The notes under the pieces were generated by a model. That model ran no database searches, was not told the origin of the DNA, and worked only from the letters and a program-made list of their open reading frames with translations. From the NCBI GenBank assembly GCA_030615365.1, contig JAUWZM010000043.1:1-22007 (forward strand): a DNA stretch of 22,007 bases. Reading direction: 5' to 3'. Shown one piece after another: positions 7,001-14,276 of the stretch. Position 1 is the stretch's first letter, and every line of letters begins with the position of its first letter. The DNA is from Candidatus Aerophobota bacterium (GTDB taxonomy: Bacteria > Aerophobota > Aerophobia > Aerophobales > B3-G15). A program made the position numbers and the translations under genes.

Positions 7001-8199
7001 GCAGTGATTTCATTTTTAATTACATCGGATCCTATGAAAGCTCCTATCATATACCTTCCAGATCCCGTGGTTCCTGCTCCCTTTATTTTAACCTTTCCTT
7101 CTATCTTTTCTCCTATCTCTCTTAACCCATCTTGCACAACCTTAATGGGTTTACCTGCCGTGGGGAGATAACTTTTAGCAATAACTCGTTTTTTACTATC
7201 TATTACTACTACATTAGTGCTTACCGATCCTATATCTGCACCCAGATAAGCATCTATTACTTTTCCATCTGAGGGAAATTTATAATCTTTTTCCTCTCGT
7301 GATGGTTTTTCCTTTTCGTACTCCAGGGACAATTTTGACAGGTTTTCTTTTTTTTGCTCTGATGAAAAATCCTTATCTAAATTACTCAGATTGAACTTCT
7401 CTGCACCTTTGTTTTCTCTCAAAAATAAAGCTACTCCCAGGGCTCCTATAGAGTGAAAATGCTTGGGAACGATTATATCTTTTTTTAATATTTTCTTAAA
7501 AGCTACCTGCATTGCCCTATTAGCTGCTACTCCTCCCTGAAAAGATATAACTTCAGAGAATTCCTTGCCACGAGCAACGCTACTTTTATAACCTCTTGCT
7601 AAAGATTCACACAGCCCCATAGCTATATCTCTCATTGGAGTAGCCTTTTGTTGCAGGTGAATCATATCGGTTTTAGCAAAAACAGCACATCTTCCAGCAA
7701 GACGAGCTGGATTAGTAGATCTCAAAGATTCCCGGGCAAATTCTCCCTCGATATTTAACTCCAATCTTTTAGCCTGCTGGTCTAAGAAAGATCCCGTTCC
7801 TGAAGCACAACCCTCGTTCATACTGAAATTGCTTACATCTCCTTTTTCATCAAGGGCAATGAACTTCGCATCACACCCTCCAATATCTATAACTGTTCTT
7901 ACTTCAGGATAAAGGTGATAAATTCCTTTGGCTTGCGCTATTACCTCTTCTAAATATGGTATGTCCCATTCTTTGCTAAGATGTTCTCCGTTGGACCCGG
8001 TGACAGCTAAATACCGAAAGGAGAAATTTTTAGCAATCTTCCTCACAATTTCCCTCGCCATTTTTAAAGGTTGACCATTGTGTCGAGCATACTTCTCCTC
8101 ATACACGATCTTTCCCTCATCATTTATTACCACAGCGTTTACAGATACCGAACCAAGGTCTAACCCAACTATATAATTATCCCTCATTTTTTTCTTCAC
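4048..8199 (-). CDS. Giant acyl-CoA dehydratase activase-related protein: two BadF/HgdC ATPase modules plus DUF2229/HgdB-like Fe-S region
   Basis: The protein has 1383 residues. Two ASKHA ATPase modules of the BadF/BadG/HgdC type lie at about 8-262 and 317-572. Each has phosphate loops (GLDLGSVSVN, DIGGCDAKF; GADIGSVSTN, EIGGQDSKF) and both cysteines that in HgdC hold a 4Fe-4S cluster at the dimer interface (Cys131 and Cys171; Cys442 and Cys482). A Cys cluster follows at 598, 601, 605 and 625. Then come DUF2229/HgdB-like parts with Cys715, 757, 925, 1043, 1046, 1078 and 1084 and a C-terminal TCMPGNI. In the family, such activases use ATP to inject one low-potential electron into a dehydratase or reductase. 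Here the activase dimer and a possible acceptor region are in one chain, a known but uncharacterised architecture. The start is GTG at 8199 with GAGG very close; an ATG at 8187 is possible. No separate dehydratase subunits are in the window. Confidence 0.9.
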   Translation of the reverse strand: MKKKMRDNYIVGLDLGSVSVNAVVINDEGKIVYEEKYARHNGQPLKMAREIVRKIAKNFSFRYLAVTGSNGEHLSKEWDIPYLEEVIAQAKGIYHLYPEVRTVIDIGGCDAKFIALDEKGDVSNFSMNEGCASGTGSFLDQQAKRLELNIEGEFARESLRSTNPARLAGRCAVFAKTDMIHLQQKATPMRDIAMGLCESLARGYKSSVARGKEFSEVISFQGGVAANRAMQVAFKKILKKDIIVPKHFHSIGALGVALFLRENKGAEKFNLSNLDKDFSSEQKKENLSKLSLEYEKEKPSREEKDYKFPSDGKVIDAYLGADIGSVSTNVVVIDSKKRVIAKSYLPTAGKPIKVVQDGLREIGEKIEGKVKIKGAGTTGSGRYMIGAFIGSDVIKNEITAQAKGALNIDFSVDTIFEIGGQDSKFISLKNGVIVDFTMNKVCAAGTGSFLEEQAETLKINIKKEFEEIAFSSDNPADLGDRCTVFMESSLVEHLQRGFHIPDLVAGLAYSIAYNYLNKVVENRKVGHNIFFQGGTACNRSVVAAFEKVLGRKITVPLHNEVLGAIGAAIVAMEETAGESKFKGFALSKVEYQMRSFECDGCPNHCLVNQVWIKGEEKPLTYGDRCGKHSEKEKIKGVKRIPDLFKRRERLWLGKKNKREKVKGETMGIPRILFNFELLPLWQSFFSELGYEVVLSDETNDDIIHKGVEAVTAEICFPIKVAHGHVLNLLERKVDYLFLPSLVDFEKESEGLKRSYDCPWSQALPYFINSSIYRESYSTKILESKLSLREEGLEKSLKKIGDELKENPLKVKKAIKIAREAQSQFYSDLKKKGREILEKLDGQRGFVVVSRPYNGYDSGLNLELAKKMRELGMLPIPVDFLDLDPSIISDDYPNMYWNYGQKILAAARKIKETDNLYPIYLTNFACGPDSFISKYFNEEMDRPYLELQIDEHSAEAGVITRLEAFLDSVKNRGVLEKRSSKAKSLLSRASLPDEKRTMYIPYMGDHSYAFEAALEALGRKAKVMKISDPETLREGQKYTTGRECYPCVLTTGDMIKTIKNNGFSPDQCAFFMGIAQGPCRFGQYCAFQELVLRRAGYKNIPILSLDSENSYGGLGVKFTKLAWEGIAAIDILCKVQRLIRPDEVNKGQTNKVYLKYRDKVRQRIKEGKGVIDIMEEAARSFKKIEREKTDRSAVTVVGEIFVRHNPFANEFIMDELEKHGLRMELASMREWFMYTNEMHKEVSLKERKWWEFIKNRTRNLWQEMIEKKLASPFKEIIKGYEEPEIQEIIEMGEEYLHRSLRGEAILTIGKTLHSIHRKRDGVVNVMPFTCMPGNITVAVMTQIEKDHPGFPILNLTYDGSHQANYLNKVRTFVYRVQAYHRKNN

Positions 8200-8552
8200 T
8201 ACCTCATCTTCAATTTTTATGACTAATTAGTAACAGTTCAGGCCACTAAGTCACCAAGGCACAAAGTAGTGATATAAACTCGTCTGTCTCGTCTATTTGG
8301 TCTGCCTGATCTGTCTGGTCTATTTCTTCTATCTCGTTGGTCTCGTTCTTTTCGTTGATTTCATCAATGCATTAACTCTTCTACGTATTAATCTTGGTGT
8401 CTTCGTGTCTTTGTGGCTGAATAGTAACATTAATTATAACACAATAAAAGGGCTCTGTCAACAGGATATCTCACGCGGATAAAGGGTTCAAGCGTGAAGA
8501 GGAGAAAGATACTTATCCTGTCATAGAAAAGGAACTGTTCCACTCCCTAAAA
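8200..8552. repeat. 353-bp spacer with an inverted pair of CACNAAGN-period repeats around a TCTG-rich tract
   Basis: There is no gene here. The left arm 8241-8266 and the right arm 8393-8418 (reverse complement) are both built of GCCAC-N-AAG-N-CAC-N-AAG-N-CAC-N-AAG, an 8-base period, and match at 20 of 26 positions. The right arm with its flank (TATTCAGCCAC ... CACCAAGATTA on the minus strand) matches 19213-19246 over a longer stretch. Between the arms lies a degenerate pyrimidine-rich tract of TCTGTCT/GGTCTATTT units (8281-8350). From 8430 to 8548 nothing is recognisable. Confidence 0.7.
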
Positions 8553-8571
8553 TCAGGAAAGCTCCTTTCCT
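8549..8571 (-). terminator. Weak terminator overlapping the nikR stop codon
   Basis: On the minus strand a perfect 7-bp stem AGGAAAG-GAG-CTTTCCT (8555-8571) ends at the TGA stop and is followed by GATTTTAGG. The T-run is only four bases, so termination is uncertain. Confidence 0.35.
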
Positions 8572-8975
8572 GTAGTAGTTGTAATCATCTTCCCGTGTTT
8601 TACCCCCCGAATACTTATTAGTTTGTCAGTTATCGCCTTAATTTTGTTTCCCATCCCCTTCACTGCTAAAATCTCCAGACAATTATCCTCATCCATATGT
8701 ATATGCATGGTAGAAATAACAAGATCATGAAAATGGTGCTGCAGATCAGTTAAAACATCTGAAAGTCCCCGTGTGTGGTGATCATACACTAAAGTAATCA
8801 CTCCTATCATTTCTTCTTCCTGTGTTTGCCATTCCTCTTCCACCAGATGGTTTCTGATTAAGTCTCTCATCGCCTCCGATCTGTTAGTGTAGCCCTTCCT
8901 GGAGATTAGTCTATCAAAATCCTCTAATAGCTTCTTTTCCATAGATACCCCGAATCTCACTATCTCCCTGGCCAT
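8553..8975 (-). CDS. nikR: NikR-type nickel-responsive transcription regulator
   Basis: The protein has 140 residues. An N-terminal ribbon-helix-helix (VRFGVSMEKKLLEDFDRLI, then GYTNRSEAMRDLIR, residues 6-42) binds DNA. The C-terminal ACT-like domain carries the high-affinity nickel ligands in the Escherichia coli spacing: His80 (QHHFHD), His91 and His93 (MHIH) and Cys99 (DNCLE). In the family, nickel-loaded tetramers repress nickel uptake or nickel-enzyme genes. The start is supported by AGGAGT 7 bases upstream. No nickel transporter lies beside it. The only other nickel-linked gene here is the LarA homologue about 4 kb away. I looked for a GTATGA-type split palindrome upstream and did not find one. 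The metal could be another divalent ion, but the ligand set is the canonical nickel one. Confidence 0.93.
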   Translation of the reverse strand: MAREIVRFGVSMEKKLLEDFDRLISRKGYTNRSEAMRDLIRNHLVEEEWQTQEEEMIGVITLVYDHHTRGLSDVLTDLQHHFHDLVISTMHIHMDEDNCLEILAVKGMGNKIKAITDKLISIRGVKHGKMITTTTGKELS

Positions 8976-9127
8976 AGTTAACTCCTGATATAATATTCAC
9001 TATAAATAAATATATATATGACTGTATTGCTGCGTTAACTTAAAATAAAACTCATTTGTCCATTCACCATCTTTTAGGTAACTTCATTTTCCAAAATATT
9101 TATCGCTTTCTCGTGTATAGCATGCTA

Positions 9128-10087
9128 TTATCCAAATTTTTGCAAAGCCCACCTTACAGTTTGCTCCAATCCCTCCTCAAAGGAGACTTGTGGCTTCCAG
9201 CCAAGTTCCTTTTTTGCCTTCGCAGAATCAAGACAGATTCTTCTTACCTCTCCTTTTTTGGGGTCACCATAGAAGGGATGTTTTTGGAATTTAGTAACGG
9301 CAGCTAATTTCTGATAGAGGCTGTTTACCGACTTTTCTGTGCCTGTGCCTATATTATAGGCAAGCTCATCAGCAGAAAAAATATCTTTGCAGTTCAATCT
9401 CTCAATGTTACAGCTCGCCAAAAGGTTTGCCTCAACCACATCATCTATAAACACATAGTCTCTGGTTTGCTCCCCATCACCAAAGATTGTGGGCATATTT
9501 TTCTCTAACATTTTGTTGGAAAATATAGCCACCACCCCTGCCTCACCAAGAGGGTCCTGTCTTGGTCCATACACATTGGCATATCGCAGGGAAACATAGT
9601 TAAGCCCAAAGACCATCTTGTAAAAGTAAAGGTAAAGCTCCACTGTCTGTTTGGCAATTCCATAAGGCGAGAGAGGATTCTTAGGATAACACTCATCTAC
9701 AGGAAGATTTTGAGTTTCTCCATACATTGCCCCTCCTGATGAGGCAAAAATGAAGTTTTTTACATTTGCTTTGATACATTTATCTAAAAGATTTAAAGTT
9801 CCCAGGATATTTATCTTGGCATCAACTTCTGGTTTTTCTGTGGAAAGACGCAAATTTACCTGGGCAGCATGGTGATTGATGAGATCAAATTTATCTTTTT
9901 TAAAGATCTGAGTTAATTTATCATCAACAATGCTGGTTTGGTAAAACTTTGCCCGAGGATTTAAATTCTCTTTTTTCCCTGTAGAAAAATCATCTACTAC
10001 AGTTACATCCCAACCCTCTTTTATGTATCTATCCACTATGTGAGATCCAATAAAACCAGCGCCTCCAGTAATTAAAACTTTTCTCAA
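9128..10087 (-). CDS. NAD-dependent nucleotide-sugar epimerase (GalE-like)
   Basis: This 319-residue extended short-chain dehydrogenase has GGAGFIG (residues 8-14) for NAD binding, VDDFSTGKKENL downstream of the second strand, NHHAAQ at 71-76, and the catalytic set Ser116/117, Tyr142 and Lys146 (SPYGIAKQ). The closing part (GDGEQTRDYVFIDDV, then YNIGTG, then LGWKP) is typical of UDP-glucose/UDP-N-acetylglucosamine 4-epimerases and close relatives. These cytosolic enzymes supply sugars for surface polysaccharide. The start is TTG with AAGGAG upstream, and the next gene upstream, gatA, ends 75 bases away. The exact sugar substrate cannot be told: related dTDP-glucose and UDP-glucuronate enzymes share these motifs. 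The C-terminal TVRWAL supports a full-length protein. Confidence 0.88.
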   Translation of the reverse strand: MRKVLITGGAGFIGSHIVDRYIKEGWDVTVVDDFSTGKKENLNPRAKFYQTSIVDDKLTQIFKKDKFDLINHHAAQVNLRLSTEKPEVDAKINILGTLNLLDKCIKANVKNFIFASSGGAMYGETQNLPVDECYPKNPLSPYGIAKQTVELYLYFYKMVFGLNYVSLRYANVYGPRQDPLGEAGVVAIFSNKMLEKNMPTIFGDGEQTRDYVFIDDVVEANLLASCNIERLNCKDIFSADELAYNIGTGTEKSVNSLYQKLAAVTKFQKHPFYGDPKKGEVRRICLDSAKAKKELGWKPQVSFEEGLEQTVRWALQKFG

Positions 10088-10162
10088 CTTCCTTCTCCTT
10101 CTTTTTGTAAACAGTGTTTCTCCTCTTCAAAAAAGGGCATGATAAATGCGTAGATACGTAAC

Positions 10163-11623
10163 TCACAAAGACGGTGTTCTTTTATGCCACTCTGTATTTT
10201 GTTCATAGGCATAGGCAATTCTAAGCACAGTCTTTTCCTCAAAGGGTTTCCCAAGAATCTGCAAGCCAATGGGTAAATTATTCTTGCCAAATCCACAGGG
10301 AATTGAAATACCCGGTATGCCCGCTAAGTTCGCCGAGATAGTAAATACATCAGAGAGATACATCTTAAGGGGATCATCTCTTCTTTCACCCACTTTAAAG
10401 GCTACTGTGGGAGAAGTGGGGGTGAGAATAGCATCAAAGTCTTGGAAAACCCGATCGAAATCCTCTTTAATTAAAGTGCGCACTTTCTGAGCTTTTCCAT
10501 AGTAATCCTCATAGTACCCCTTGCTTAACACGTAGGTTCCCAGCATTATTCTTCTTTTTACCTCTTCTCCAAAGCCTTCAGCTCGAGTTTTCTTGTACAT
10601 TTCAATAAGATCAGTCTTTTCCTGGGTGCGATGTCCGTATTTTACCCCATCGTATCTTGCTAAATTGGAACTGGCCTCAGCAGTGGCAATTAAATAATAG
10701 GTAGCCACAGCATATTCTGTGTGAGGCAAAGAAACTTCCTCCATCTCAGCTCCCAAATCCTCAAGGACCCTGGTTGCCTGCATGACTTTTTTCTTTACCT
10801 CATCTTCCATCCCGGGAATGAAGTACTCCCGAGGAAAACCAATCTTTATTCCCTTAAGCTCAGGGACAAGAAATTCAAGATAATCAGGCACCGGATAGTC
10901 TAAGGAAGTAGAATCCATCTTATCTTTTCCACTAATTACTTTAAGCAAAAGAGCGCAATCGGTAACATCTCGGGCTAAGGGTCCTATTTGATCCAGGGAA
11001 GAGGCGAAAGCAACCAATCCATAACGGGAAACTCTCCCATAGGTGGGTTTCATTCCCGCAATTCCGCATAGAGATGCTGGTTGACGGATAGAGCCTCCTG
11101 TATCTGAACCTAAAGCTAAGGGAACCTCTCCACTGGCCACTGCGGCGGCAGATCCTCCGCTGGAACCTCCAGGAATGTAGTTTAAATTCCAGGGATTACG
11201 GGTTACTTGAAAGGCAGAATTTTCTGTGGATGAACCCATAGCAAACTCATCTAAGTTAGTTTTTCCTATTATAATGCATCCTGCCTCCTTTAACTTTTCT
11301 ACTACCGTAGCCGAGTAAGGAGAAACAAAACCTTTCAGAATACGCGAGGCACAACTGGTTTTCTCATTAATTATGCACATATTATCCTTCACAGCGATAG
11401 GGATTCCGCTTAAGGGGCCAATTTTTTCTTTTCTCTGTATTTTTTCGTCCCATCCTTTGGCTTCCTCGAGGGCCTCTTCTCTGTTTAGATACAAAAAGGC
11501 CTTTACCTTATCCTCAACCTCTTCTACTCTCTGGAAAAAAGAAAGCACAAGTTCCTGCACTGATATCTCTTTGCTTACAATTAACTTATGAAGATTATGT
11601 GCTGGATTTTCATAAAGAGCCAA
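10163..11623 (-). CDS. gatA: Glu-tRNA(Gln)/Asp-tRNA(Asn) amidotransferase subunit A
   Basis: This 486-residue amidase-signature protein has the catalytic Lys79 (IAVKDN), cis-Ser154 ([10 protein letters not shown]) and nucleophile Ser178 ([12 protein letters not shown]), matching the numbering of characterised GatA. It releases ammonia from glutamine and, with GatB and GatC, converts misacylated Glu-tRNA(Gln) (and Asp-tRNA(Asn)) into the correct aminoacyl-tRNA. The signature [14 protein letters not shown] and the conserved ILGKPF near the C-terminus are present. The start is TTG, with AAGGAG well placed and the N-terminus aligning to the family. gatC and gatB are not adjacent, so the complex is encoded at more than one locus. 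The spacer upstream carries a hairpin motif copy and a possible promoter. Confidence 0.95.
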   Translation of the reverse strand: MALYENPAHNLHKLIVSKEISVQELVLSFFQRVEEVEDKVKAFLYLNREEALEEAKGWDEKIQRKEKIGPLSGIPIAVKDNMCIINEKTSCASRILKGFVSPYSATVVEKLKEAGCIIIGKTNLDEFAMGSSTENSAFQVTRNPWNLNYIPGGSSGGSAAAVASGEVPLALGSDTGGSIRQPASLCGIAGMKPTYGRVSRYGLVAFASSLDQIGPLARDVTDCALLLKVISGKDKMDSTSLDYPVPDYLEFLVPELKGIKIGFPREYFIPGMEDEVKKKVMQATRVLEDLGAEMEEVSLPHTEYAVATYYLIATAEASSNLARYDGVKYGHRTQEKTDLIEMYKKTRAEGFGEEVKRRIMLGTYVLSKGYYEDYYGKAQKVRTLIKEDFDRVFQDFDAILTPTSPTVAFKVGERRDDPLKMYLSDVFTISANLAGIPGISIPCGFGKNNLPIGLQILGKPFEEKTVLRIAYAYEQNTEWHKRTPSL

Positions 11624-11668
11624 TTTTAACTCCTTTATTTTTTAAAACGTTTTCCCAATAATTCACTT

Positions 11669-11696
11669 ATGCTAACGATTTCCCCTCAGTTGTCAA
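11669..11696 (-). promoter_or_regulatory. Possible gatA promoter
   Basis: The minus strand reads TTGACA (11691-11696), 16 bases, TAGCAT (11669-11674). The -35 is perfect and the -10 matches four of six. The 45-bp hairpin motif lies directly upstream of the -35. Confidence 0.35.
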
Positions 11697-11711
11697 ACGA
11701 GATAGTCTGGC

Positions 11712-11756
11712 AGTCTGAATAAAGACTGATGAATACAGATTGTTGAAATTTCGAGA
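11712..11756. repeat. 45-bp hairpin motif, copy B
   Basis: This is the second copy of the motif at 3962-4006. Its hairpin is AGTCT/AGACT around GAATAA; both sides of the closing pair changed relative to copy A (AGTCC/GGACT), a compensatory change. It lies 5' of gatA, beside the putative -35. The rest of the spacer to 11851 shows nothing clear. Confidence 0.7.
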
Positions 11757-11851
11757 CTTCAAGATAAAATAGGTAGATGCGCTGATGAACAAAGACAAAT
11801 GGCTAAAGGGGAAATACGTGAATGTGTTGATGTATGGATGCAGGGTTACAG

Positions 11852-12193
11852 CTATCTTACCTTTGAGCCAGACTCAATTTCCCTTTCTGGTGCTATCAAA
11901 ATAACTTCATTTTCTTGAGGATTCTGAGCTGCTAGTAGCATTCCTTCGCTTTTTTCTCCCCGGATTACTGCTGGCTCAAGATTGGTAAAAACAACGCATA
12001 GTTTCCCCTTTAAATCCTCTTTAGAATAATACGGTTTTAAACCAGCTACCAGTTGCCTTTTTTCACTACCCAGGTCTACTTGAAGCAAATACAGCTTATC
12101 TGCCCGAGGATGATCCTCTACCTCTAAAATTTTAGCTACTCTTAAATCAAGCTTTTCCCAATCTGAAAAGGATATCTTAGCTTCGCCTGACAT
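11852..12193 (-). CDS. Stand-alone tRNA-binding OB-fold protein (MetRS beta / Trbp111-like)
   Basis: The protein has 113 residues from ATG 12193, chosen because AAGGAG lies 7 bases upstream; a longer in-frame reading to 12274 adds 27 residues without family similarity and would run over the promoter. The chain (FSDWEKLDLRVAKILEVEDH, then PRADKLYLLQVDLG, QLVAGL and NLEPAVIRGEKSEGMLLAA) is the EMAPII/Trbp111 OB-fold seen as the C-terminal domain of methionyl-tRNA synthetase or as a free dimer. It binds the tRNA elbow and raises the affinity of a synthetase for its tRNA. No methionyl-tRNA synthetase gene is beside it, so it may act in trans. CsaA-like chaperone function is an alternative for this fold, but the sequence looks closer to the MetRS beta form. 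Confidence 0.87.
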   Translation of the reverse strand: MSGEAKISFSDWEKLDLRVAKILEVEDHPRADKLYLLQVDLGSEKRQLVAGLKPYYSKEDLKGKLCVVFTNLEPAVIRGEKSEGMLLAAQNPQENEVILIAPEREIESGSKVR

Positions 12194-12220
12194 ATTCTTC
12201 TCCTTAAACAATTTGCTTTT

Positions 12221-12249
12221 ATTATACATACCAGATATATCCATGTCAA
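12221..12249 (-). promoter_or_regulatory. Consensus sigma-70 promoter of the tRNA-binding protein gene
   Basis: The minus strand has a perfect TTGACA (12244-12249), a 17-base spacer and a perfect TATAAT (12221-12226). Transcription should start near 12214, giving a leader of about 20 bases that includes the AAGGAG site. Its -35 lies 12 bases from the -35 of the divergent vapBC promoter. Confidence 0.85.
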
Positions 12250-12261
12250 GAAAATTCTCAC

Positions 12262-12295
12262 TTGACAAGCACAAAATATTTGTATATATTGTGCT
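12262..12295 (+). promoter_or_regulatory. vapBC promoter with overlapping operator palindrome
   Basis: TTGACA (12262-12267), a 17-base spacer and TATATT (12285-12290) precede vapB. A near-perfect 28-bp palindrome at 12268-12295, with arms AGCACAAAATAT and ATATATTGTGCT (one mismatched pair) around TTGT, fills the spacer, the -10 and the next bases. This is the position where a VapB or VapBC complex would block RNA polymerase. The palindrome is seen directly; the binding role is inferred from the family. Confidence 0.8.
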
Positions 12296-12310
12296 ATAAG
12301 GAGGTGCATT

Positions 12311-12517
12311 ATGAGGTCTACTATAGATATAGATGAAAAGCTTCTACAGGAGGCACAAAAAATAACTGGAGCCAGAACCAAGAAAGAATTAATTAATCTC
12401 TCTCTTAGGGAACTGATAGGGAAAAAAAGGAGAGAGCATCTAATTAGCCTTTTTGGAAGTTCGGTAGTGGATATCAATTTAGAGGATGTAGAAAAGATGA
12501 GGAAAGATGAGTTCTAA
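12311..12517 (+). CDS. vapB: VapB-type antitoxin
   Basis: This 68-residue protein has a ribbon-helix-helix-like start (MRSTIDIDEKLLQEAQKITG) and KTKKELINLSL-type helix, typical of the VapB/DUF2191 group. A charged C-terminal tail (VDINLEDVEKMRKDEF) would wrap the toxin. AGGAGG lies 7 bases upstream. The last 11 bases overlap the start of vapC, giving translational coupling. It should neutralise the PIN toxin and, with it, repress the promoter through the 28-bp palindrome just upstream. Confidence 0.87.
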   Translation: MRSTIDIDEKLLQEAQKITGARTKKELINLSLRELIGKKRREHLISLFGSSVVDINLEDVEKMRKDEF

Positions 12518-12905
12518 AAAATATCTGATAGACACCACTATTTGGGTTCTTTACTTTAGGGGAGAGAAAGAATTAGAAGGTAAGATAAAATCATTGATTT
12601 TTGAAGAAAGAACAGTAACTACAGAAATTATAATTTTAGAGATTTTGCGAGGGGCAAGATCACAAAAAGAATACAGCCAATTGTATGCTGATTTTACAGC
12701 TCTCCCCATACTCAGGTTAAACAGTGTCATCTGGGAAAAAAGCTATAAGGTGGGATTTAAACTAAGAAAGATGGGAATCAATGTACCTCTGGCCGACATT
12801 CTAATAGCTACAATAGCCAGTTATTACAATTGTTCTTTGCTTCACCGGGACAAGCATTTCCCACTTATGAAGGAAGTGATGGACATAAGGCAAGAGAAGA
12901 TATAA
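12507..12905 (+). CDS. vapC: VapC PIN-domain ribonuclease toxin
   Basis: This 132-residue PIN-domain protein has the acidic, metal-binding set intact: Asp9 (LIDTTIW), Glu45 (LEILRG), Asp97 (PLADILIA) and Asp115 (LLHRDKHF). VapC toxins are Mg/Mn-dependent RNases that usually cut tRNAs or the ribosomal sarcin-ricin loop, stopping translation when the antitoxin is lost. The start ATG lies inside the vapB end (11-base overlap). All key residues are present, so the toxin is probably active. The gene ends 33 bases from the convergent LarA-type gene. The RNA target cannot be predicted from sequence. Confidence 0.92.
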   Translation: MSSKKYLIDTTIWVLYFRGEKELEGKIKSLIFEERTVTTEIIILEILRGARSQKEYSQLYADFTALPILRLNSVIWEKSYKVGFKLRKMGINVPLADILIATIASYYNCSLLHRDKHFPLMKEVMDIRQEKI

Positions 12906-12938
12906 TCGATTGTCAGAATATCTTAATTAACTTCAGGA

Positions 12939-14276
12939 TTAGTCTTTGTATGAGCTGGGTAAGGTTATTCCCCCAAAGGGAATTATCAGAAAGCTTGCAT
13001 TTTTGCCGTACTCCTGCAGGCTTATTGAAATAGCCTCATCTACAGATTGTGCAGGGGTAAAAAATAGTCGCTTTACTTTTCTGTCAGGAAGCGAGGAGAC
13101 CATTATCACCTTTAGCTTTTTCAAAAGCATACCAATTGCAGCAGCTTTATGACCACCCAGGACAAATTCCTTTTGTAATCTGTCTATCGCATCCTGAGGA
13201 TGAGTCGCCTGCATCATCCACTCCTCAAAGATTTTATTCCCTACCCCTTCAACGCATTCGGCTATAAAAATTACAGTTCCCCCTTCTCTCACTGCATATC
13301 TGGCATTCTCTAAGGCTTTATGAGCTTGATATACATTGATATCTTTGGGATAACCTCCACAGCTTACAATTACTACATCAGCCTTCTCTCTGATGGGAGC
13401 TTTAAAGTACTCATCGGCAAAACTACATCCTCTCCGATGAGCAGCAATTCTATCCCCGGCAACAACTGCTACAACCTGCTTTTGAGAGTTAAGAATAACA
13501 TTTAAAATAAAGTCAATCCCTACAACTTCACCCACCTCCTCAATAGCCTCTCTGGTGGGATTGCCTTCCAGCTTTCCTGCAACAGAATTGGGTGATAACA
13601 TCAGCTTATGAGTAAATGATACTGATTCCCTGGAAGATACACCAGGCATTATTGACTTTGCTCCTCCTGTATATCCAGCAAAGTAGTGAGGTTCAATGCT
13701 CCCTATGCATATTCTGATATCCACCTCCAGTACTGGTCTAAATATTTGGACTGGTATCCCACTCTTAGTTTTCCCCATATCTACACAATCTTCTATATCG
13801 TGATCAATGACCCTGTACTGGTCATATATATTCTCACCTAAAAGTCTTCTCTGCTCTTCAAAGGTGTGTTTTCTATGACAACCCAGCGCAAAAATTATGC
13901 TAATATTCTTCCGTTTTACCCCGAATAGCTTTAACTGCTGAACAAGAGGAGGAATCAATTTATGGCTGGGAACAACTCTGGTAATATCACTGGTAACTAA
14001 CACAACTTTACTGCCTGGAGAGACTATATTAGATAATAGGGGACTCTCAATGGGATCATTGAGAGCATCCATAATAAGGGAATCTTCATCACTGGAGGGG
14101 AAAACTTTCTTCGGGGCAAGAACTCCCATTACATTTTTTTCTGGAAGTTTAAACCTTACCGCTTTCTTACCATAAAGAAGAGTAAACTCTTTTGTATGTG
14201 TAGCAAGCATAATTAATTTTCTTAAGGTTTGATATTTAATTTCTGCTGGTAGATCAATCCATAAGTAATCCCCCAT
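12939..14276 (-). CDS. LarA-family nickel-pincer-dependent 2-hydroxyacid racemase/epimerase
   Basis: The protein is up to 445 residues with the full LarA catalytic set in register with Lactobacillus plantarum LarA: Asp97 and Arg100 (SDITRVVP), His134 (GCHRKHT), His197, Lys207 (GYTGGAKSIMPG; the lysine that holds the nickel-pincer nucleotide), His223 (FTHKL, nickel ligand) and Tyr316/Gln317/Lys320 (YQAHK). Family members racemise lactate, malate or 2-hydroxyglutarate, or epimerise sugar acids such as gluconate, by hydride transfer. The cofactor makers LarB, LarC and LarE are not in the window. It is the last gene of a tight operon and overlaps the SDR gene by 23 bases. The start at 14276 has no clear ribosome site; the family N-terminus aligns better near the Met at 14210, so the first 22 residues are uncertain. 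The substrate is unknown. Confidence 0.87.
   Translation of the reverse strand: MGDYLWIDLPAEIKYQTLRKLIMLATHTKEFTLLYGKKAVRFKLPEKNVMGVLAPKKVFPSSDEDSLIMDALNDPIESPLLSNIVSPGSKVVLVTSDITRVVPSHKLIPPLVQQLKLFGVKRKNISIIFALGCHRKHTFEEQRRLLGENIYDQYRVIDHDIEDCVDMGKTKSGIPVQIFRPVLEVDIRICIGSIEPHYFAGYTGGAKSIMPGVSSRESVSFTHKLMLSPNSVAGKLEGNPTREAIEEVGEVVGIDFILNVILNSQKQVVAVVAGDRIAAHRRGCSFADEYFKAPIREKADVVIVSCGGYPKDINVYQAHKALENARYAVREGGTVIFIAECVEGVGNKIFEEWMMQATHPQDAIDRLQKEFVLGGHKAAAIGMLLKKLKVIMVSSLPDRKVKRLFFTPAQSVDEAISISLQEYGKNASFLIIPFGGITLPSSYKD

Noticed and set aside
9117..9128. Perfect 12-bp palindrome ATAGCATGCTAT at the epimerase stop codon
   Set aside because: It is short, without a T-run or second copy; chance is likely.
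10100..10160. Terminator after gatA
   Set aside because: Only a 4-bp GCAT/ATGC stem precedes the T-run; too weak to support.
12194..12274. A longer N-terminus for the tRNA-binding protein
   Set aside because: The extra 27 codons overlap the perfect TTGACA/TATAAT promoter, while the ATG at 12193 has a good AAGGAG.
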